Origin: Azonexus fungiphilus
GTDB lineage: Bacteria; Pseudomonadota; Gammaproteobacteria; Burkholderiales; Rhodocyclaceae
Length of the DNA stretch: 57,185 nt
Reading direction: 5' to 3'
NCBI RefSeq assembly: GCF_003634965.1
Contig: NZ_RBXP01000005.1
Coordinates: 1-57,185, forward strand
Positions 53,451-57,185 of the stretch are shown here, piece after piece. Below the pieces are notes generated by a model. It ran no database searches. It saw only the letters and a list, made by a program, of their open reading frames with translations, and was not told where the DNA came from. The stretch's first letter is position 1, and each line of letters opens with the position of its first letter. Both the position numbers and the translations under genes were made by a program.

Positions 53451-55595
53451 ATGCGTAAAATCATCGCCTGCCTGTCGTTTTGTGCCTGCCTCGCCGGCTG
53501 CGGCGAAACCTGGAACTCGCCCTATCCGGCTGGCGACGCCGGGCGCGACATCCTCTACACCGCCTTCACCGACCGCCCCAAGCATCTCGATCCGGCCCAG
53601 TCCTACACCGAGGACGAGGCCACTTTCACCGGCCAGATCTACGAGCCGCCGCTCCAGTACCATTACCTCAAGCGCCCCTACCAGCTGGTGCCGGCGACCG
53701 TCGAGGCGCTGCCGCAGCCGCGCTTCTTTGCCGCCGACGGGCGCGAGCTGCCGGCCGACGCGCCGGCCGGGCAGATCGCCGAAAGCGTCTACGAACTCAG
53801 GCTGAAGCCGGGCATCCTTTACCAGCCGCACCCGGCTTTTGCCGTGGGCGCTGACGGTCAACCCCTGTATCTGGGCAAAAATGCCGCCGAGGGTCGCCAG
53901 CGGATTGCCGATTTTCCGCACACCGGCAGCCGCGAACTGCGCGCCGACGATTACCTCTACCAGATCAAGCGCCTGGCGCATCCGCGCCTGCATTCGCCGA
54001 TCTACGGCATGATGGCCGAGAAGATCGTCGGCCTGAAGGAACTCGGCGACCGCCTGCGCAGTGTCGCCAAGGACTTGCCCGACGACGCCTGGATCGATCT
54101 CGACGATTATCCGCTGAGCGGCGTCGAGCGCGTCGACGCGCTGACCTGGCGCATCCGCATCCATGGCAAGTACCCCCAGTTCGCCTACTGGCTGGCGATG
54201 CCCTTCTTCGCGCCGGTGCCGCGCGAGGTCGACCGCTTCTTCGCCCAGCCGGGGATGCGCGAGAAGAACCTGACGCTCGACTGGTGGCCGGTCGGTACCG
54301 GGCCTTACATGCTGACCGAGAACGACCCGAACCGGCGCATGGTGCTCAGCCGCAATCCCAACTTCCGTGGCGAAACCTATCCCTGCGAGGGTGACCCCGG
54401 CGATGCCGAGGCCGGTCTGCTGGCCGATTGCGGCAAACCGCTGCCGTTCATCGAGCAGGCGGTGTTCACCCGGGAGAAGGAGGCGATTCCTTACTGGAAC
54501 AAGTTCCTGCAAGGCTATTACGACGCCTCGGGGATTTCCTCCGACAGTTTCGATCAGGCGGTACGCGTCAACGTCGGCGGCGACGTCGCCCTTTCCGACG
54601 AAATGCGCGACAAGGGCATCGAACTGCTGACCTCGGTCCGCACCTCCACCTTCTACATGGGCTTCAACATGCAGGACGGCGTCGTCGGCGGCCTCGCCGA
54701 GCGCCAGGCCAAGCTGCGCCAGGCGGTGTCGATCGCCCTCGACCAGGAGGAGTTCATCTCGATCTTCCAGAATGGCCGCGGGATCGCCGCGCAGGGGCCG
54801 ATTCCGCCCGGCATCTTCGGCTACGAGGAGGGCGAGGCCGGGATCAATCGCGTGGTTTACGACTGGATCGACGGCAAGGCCGTGCGCAAGCCGGTCGAGA
54901 CGGCGCGCCGCCTGCTCGCCGAGGCCGGCTATCCGAACGGCCGCGACGCCAGGACCGGCGAGCCGCTGGTGCTCAATCTCGACACCACGGGCGGTGGCAT
55001 GGGCGACAAGTCGCGCCTCGACTGGCTGACCCGGCAGTTCGCCAAGATCGACATCCAACTGGTGGTGCGCACGACCGATTTCAACCGTTTCCAGGAAAAG
55101 CTGCGCAAGGGCGCCTTCCAGCTCTTCTACCTGGGCTGGAACGCCGATTATCCCGATCCCGATAACTTCCTGTTCCTGCTCCACGGTCCGGAAGGGCGCC
55201 TGCAGGGCGGTGCCAACTCGGCCAACTACGAGAATCCCGAGTACGACCGGCTGTTCCTGCAGATGAAGAACATGGAGAACACGCCGGAGCGGCTGCGCAT
55301 CATCCGCCGCATGAACGAGATGCTGCGCCACGATGCCCCCTGGGTTTTCGGGCTGCATCCGAAGAGCTATACGCTGACGCACCGCTGGCTGAAGAACCGC
55401 AAGCCGAACGACGTCGGCAACAACAACCTCAAGTATCAGCGGATCGACGCTGCCGATCGTGCCCGGGCGCGCCGCGAGTGGAATGCGCCGGTGGTCTGGC
55501 CGGTGCTGCTCGGTGGGTTGCTGCTGGCTGCCGCGGTGATTCCGGCGGTGCTCGGCTACCAGCGCCGCGAGCGAGCCGCGGTCAGGAAGGCTTGA
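53451..55595 (+). CDS. Oligopeptide-type ABC substrate-binding lipoprotein with C-terminal TM helix
   Basis: A 714 aa solute-binding protein of the SBP_bac_5 family. The signal ends in the lipobox LAGC (residue about 17). The core has DILYTAFTDRPKHLDPAQSY and PVGTGPYMLTENDPN, then LRQAVSIALDQEEFISIF and the later QLFYLGWNADYPDPDNFLFL, hallmarks of OppA/DppA-like proteins. At the C terminus a hydrophobic helix (about 683-702) and a basic tail ([11 protein letters not shown]) suggest an extra membrane anchor, unusual in this family. No permease or ATPase genes are nearby. Confidence 0.87.
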   Translation: MRKIIACLSFCACLAGCGETWNSPYPAGDAGRDILYTAFTDRPKHLDPAQSYTEDEATFTGQIYEPPLQYHYLKRPYQLVPATVEALPQPRFFAADGRELPADAPAGQIAESVYELRLKPGILYQPHPAFAVGADGQPLYLGKNAAEGRQRIADFPHTGSRELRADDYLYQIKRLAHPRLHSPIYGMMAEKIVGLKELGDRLRSVAKDLPDDAWIDLDDYPLSGVERVDALTWRIRIHGKYPQFAYWLAMPFFAPVPREVDRFFAQPGMREKNLTLDWWPVGTGPYMLTENDPNRRMVLSRNPNFRGETYPCEGDPGDAEAGLLADCGKPLPFIEQAVFTREKEAIPYWNKFLQGYYDASGISSDSFDQAVRVNVGGDVALSDEMRDKGIELLTSVRTSTFYMGFNMQDGVVGGLAERQAKLRQAVSIALDQEEFISIFQNGRGIAAQGPIPPGIFGYEEGEAGINRVVYDWIDGKAVRKPVETARRLLAEAGYPNGRDARTGEPLVLNLDTTGGGMGDKSRLDWLTRQFAKIDIQLVVRTTDFNRFQEKLRKGAFQLFYLGWNADYPDPDNFLFLLHGPEGRLQGGANSANYENPEYDRLFLQMKNMENTPERLRIIRRMNEMLRHDAPWVFGLHPKSYTLTHRWLKNRKPNDVGNNNLKYQRIDAADRARARREWNAPVVWPVLLGGLLLAAAVIPAVLGYQRRERAAVRKA

Positions 55596-56253
55596 GGTTC
55601 TGGGCGAGGGCCCAGCGGGCGAGTTCGAGCGGGTGGTCGACGATGTGGTCGGCGCCCCAGTCGTCGGGCTCGCCGCTGTCGCCGAAATAGCCCCAGCGCA
55701 CGGCCACGCTGCGGCAGCCGGCGGCCTGGCCGGCGAGGATGTCGCGACGATCGTCGCCAACGTAGATGGTGCGTTCGGGGGCGACGCCCAGCAAGGCGCA
55801 GGCATGCAGCACCGGCAGCGGCGACGGTTTGGCAGCCGCCGTGGTGTCGCCGCTGACCACGCAGGTCGTGCGCGGCGTCAGTTGCAGCAGTTCGACCAGC
55901 GGGTCGGTGTAGCGCATCCGCTTGTTGGTGACGATGCCCCAGCGCAAGCCGGCGTCCTCCAGTGTGTCGAGCATGGCCGCAATCCCGTCGAACAGGCGGC
56001 TGTCCACGCAGAGATGGCTGGCGTAGCGCTCGAGAAAGCGGGTCGCCAGAGCATCGTAGCCGGGGTCGTCCGGGGCCATGCCGAAGCCTGCGCCAAGCAT
56101 GCCGCGGACGCCCTGCGAAGTATAGGGACGCAGCGCAGCCAGCGGTTTTTGCGGTCGACCGGCCTCGGCGAGCAAAAAATTGACGCTCGCAGCGAGGTCC
56201 GGGGCGGTATCGGCGAGGGTGCCGTCGAGGTCGAAAAGGACCGCCTCAAGCAT
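55582..56253 (-). CDS. gph: Phosphoglycolate phosphatase (HAD family)
   Basis: HAD hydrolase, 223 aa, dephosphorylating 2-phosphoglycolate. Nucleophile motif [12 protein letters not shown] (Asp at 8), motif II in IVTNKR, motif III Lys in AKPSPLPVL and motif IV GDDRRDI. Its start overlaps ubiG by 8 bases and its end overlaps the 3' end of the lipoprotein gene by 14 bases. The order ompA-ubiG-gph is typical of betaproteobacteria. Confidence 0.95.
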   Translation of the reverse strand: MLEAVLFDLDGTLADTAPDLAASVNFLLAEAGRPQKPLAALRPYTSQGVRGMLGAGFGMAPDDPGYDALATRFLERYASHLCVDSRLFDGIAAMLDTLEDAGLRWGIVTNKRMRYTDPLVELLQLTPRTTCVVSGDTTAAAKPSPLPVLHACALLGVAPERTIYVGDDRRDILAGQAAGCRSVAVRWGYFGDSGEPDDWGADHIVDHPLELARWALAQNLKPS

Positions 56254-56944
56254 GCCGGATGGCGCGCATCAGGTAATTGACGCTGGTGTCGCGGCCGAGG
56301 CTGTATTCCTTGGTGATCGGGTTGTAGCTCATGCCGATCAGCTCGCTCGGCTCGAGTTGGCCCATCTTGGCCCAGCGTGCAAGCTCGGACGGCTTGATGA
56401 ACTTGGCGTAGTCGTGAGTGCCTTTGGGCAGCATCTTGAGCACGTATTCGGCGCCGACGATCGCCAGCAGGTAGGCTTTCGGATTACGGTTCAGCGTCGA
56501 GAAGAAAACTTCGCCGCCCGGCTTGACCAGGCGTGCGCAGGCAGTGATCGTGCTCGACGGGTTGGGGACGTGCTCGAGCATCTCCAGGCAGGTCACGACA
56601 TCGAAGGCGCCGGGCAGCTGTTCGGCCAGTTCCTCGACCGAAATCTTCCGGTAGTCGACCTTGTGGCCGCTTTCGAGCAGGTGCAGCCGGGCGACGCCGA
56701 GCGGTTTTTCGGACAGGTCGATGCCGGTGACCTCGGCCCCCATCGCGGCCATGCCTTCCGAGAGCAGGCCGCCGCCGCAGCCGACATCGAGCACGCGCTT
56801 GCCCTTGAGGCCGACGCAGCGGTCGATCCAGCCCAGGCGCAAGGGGTTGATATCGTGCAGGGGCTTGAATTCGCTGTTCGGATCCCACCAGCGGTGGGCC
56901 AGTTCGCCAAATTTCTCGAGTTCTGCGGGGTCGGCGTTGATCAT
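56246..56944 (-). CDS. ubiG: Ubiquinone biosynthesis O-methyltransferase UbiG
   Basis: SAM-dependent methyltransferase for the two O-methylation steps of ubiquinone synthesis, 232 aa. [27 protein letters not shown] is the UbiG N-terminal hallmark; [16 protein letters not shown] (about 54-69) is SAM motif I. ATG 56944 gives an N terminus like other UbiG proteins; a GTG at 56956 would add four residues. No clear ribosome binding site is seen for either. Confidence 0.96.
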   Translation of the reverse strand: MINADPAELEKFGELAHRWWDPNSEFKPLHDINPLRLGWIDRCVGLKGKRVLDVGCGGGLLSEGMAAMGAEVTGIDLSEKPLGVARLHLLESGHKVDYRKISVEELAEQLPGAFDVVTCLEMLEHVPNPSSTITACARLVKPGGEVFFSTLNRNPKAYLLAIVGAEYVLKMLPKGTHDYAKFIKPSELARWAKMGQLEPSELIGMSYNPITKEYSLGRDTSVNYLMRAIRHA

Positions 56945-56967
56945 GGTGCGATTCACTATTGGGAAAA

Positions 56968-56998
56968 TGAAAAAGCCCTGCCGAGGCAGGGCTTTCCA
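56968..56998 (-). terminator. Terminator of the ompA-family gene
   Basis: AAAGCCCTGC (56972-56981) pairs with GCAGGGCTTT (56986-56995); read leftwards the hairpin is followed by TTTTTCATTTTCC. It separates the ompA-family gene from ubiG. Confidence 0.88.
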
Positions 56999-57014
56999 TT
57001 GTAGCAGCGGCAGA

Positions 57015-57185
57015 TTACTTGGTGCCGATGACTTCGATGTCGACGCGGCGATCCGGCTGCAGGCAGTCGATCAGGGCCTTGGTCTTGGCGTTGCCCTTGC
57101 AGGTGTCGCCGGTGACCGGCTGGGTCTTGCCCTTGCCTTCGGTGTAGACGCGGTTGGCTTCGATGCCCTTGGCGACCAGGTATTC
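57015..57185 (-). CDS. ompA: OmpA family outer membrane protein, C-terminal end (partial)
   Basis: The last 56 codons of a gene entering from the right. The end of a peptidoglycan-binding OmpA domain is readable: [16 protein letters not shown], then [16 protein letters not shown], in which the DRRVDIEV motif is typical. Two cysteines (DTCKGN and DCLQ) probably form the disulfide seen in proteobacterial OmpA. The 5' part lies outside the window. Confidence 0.9.
   Translation of the reverse strand, partial: EYLVAKGIEANRVYTEGKGKTQPVTGDTCKGNAKTKALIDCLQPDRRVDIEVIGTK

Noticed and set aside
52644..55805. Minus-strand open frame of 1053 codons opposite the lipoprotein gene
   Set aside because: It crosses bcp, phoH and the lipoprotein gene in wrong frames and shows no recognisable domain.

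Overview
The window is a 57 kb piece of a GC-rich betaproteobacterial chromosome, most likely from the order Rhodocyclales (Dechloromonas/Azonexus-like). This is inferred from gene content (Rnf complex, many c-di-GMP proteins including a DAHL-domain sensor, PrpE, FimV, the priB-containing ribosomal cluster, ompA-ubiG-gph order) and not from a search. It looks like ordinary core chromosome: genes are tightly packed, with many ATGA/TGATG overlaps. I saw no insertion sequence, integrase, prophage, CRISPR array, tRNA or plasmid origin. No stretch over 300 bases lacks a gene.

Layout. 1-195: the 3' end of a 5S rRNA (end of an rRNA operon), its terminator, and a near-consensus sigma32 promoter for htpG. 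196-5092: htpG, a small DUF3820 gene, a stand-alone GspE/PilB-type ATPase and an oxygen-binding di-iron (ODP-like) metallo-beta-lactamase-fold protein. 5097-7166 (minus): nth-FIST-DUF1841, all overlapping. 7259-10993 (plus): an orphan GGDEF tail, a di-heme cytochrome c peroxidase and a DAHL-PAS-GGDEF-EAL protein. 10961-19522 (minus): azlCD, pyrD, rnfABCDGE and an RlmN-like radical SAM enzyme. 19597-24093 (plus): a complete TolC-MacA-MacB-type tripartite efflux operon. 24186-28400: an FccB-like flavoprotein, then on minus lemA, ygcG, a TPM-domain protein, a periplasmic ankyrin protein and a DUF411 protein. 28441-35727: a degenerate EAL-HDOD protein, the N-degron transferases bpt and aat, and a ferric iron ABC transporter dispersed as fbpC (minus), fbpB (plus) and fbpA (minus), with an ankyrin gene between fbpB and fbpA. 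35844-40552: NlpC/P60 hydrolase, acuI/yhdH oxidoreductase, a response regulator with degenerate GGDEF, and prpE. 40682-45274: ppx, a TetR regulator facing etfBA over two matching operators, and a lone ECF-type permease. 45316-50106: fimV, rpsF-priB-rpsR-rplI and dnaB. 50137-57185: transglutaminase-like protein, phoH, bcp, an oligopeptide-binding-like lipoprotein, gph, ubiG and the 3' end of an ompA-family gene.

How genes work together. Redox and energy functions dominate: Rnf, etfBA, the peroxidase, the ODP-like protein and the FccB-like protein suggest a respiratory facultative organism. AcuI and PrpE point to acrylate/propionate metabolism. Three proteins handle or once handled c-di-GMP (8414-10993, 28441-29694, 37493-38608). 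The most unusual signals are a cysteine-rich insertion in FbpC with a symmetric divergent -10 element upstream, a transglutaminase-like protein whose predicted nucleophile is serine, priB with a probable CTG start and a 29-base overlap with rpsR, an FccB-like protein that appears to lack two functional cysteines, duplicate TetR operators, and alternating 8-mers before the tolC-like gene. No clear new defence or mobile system was found.
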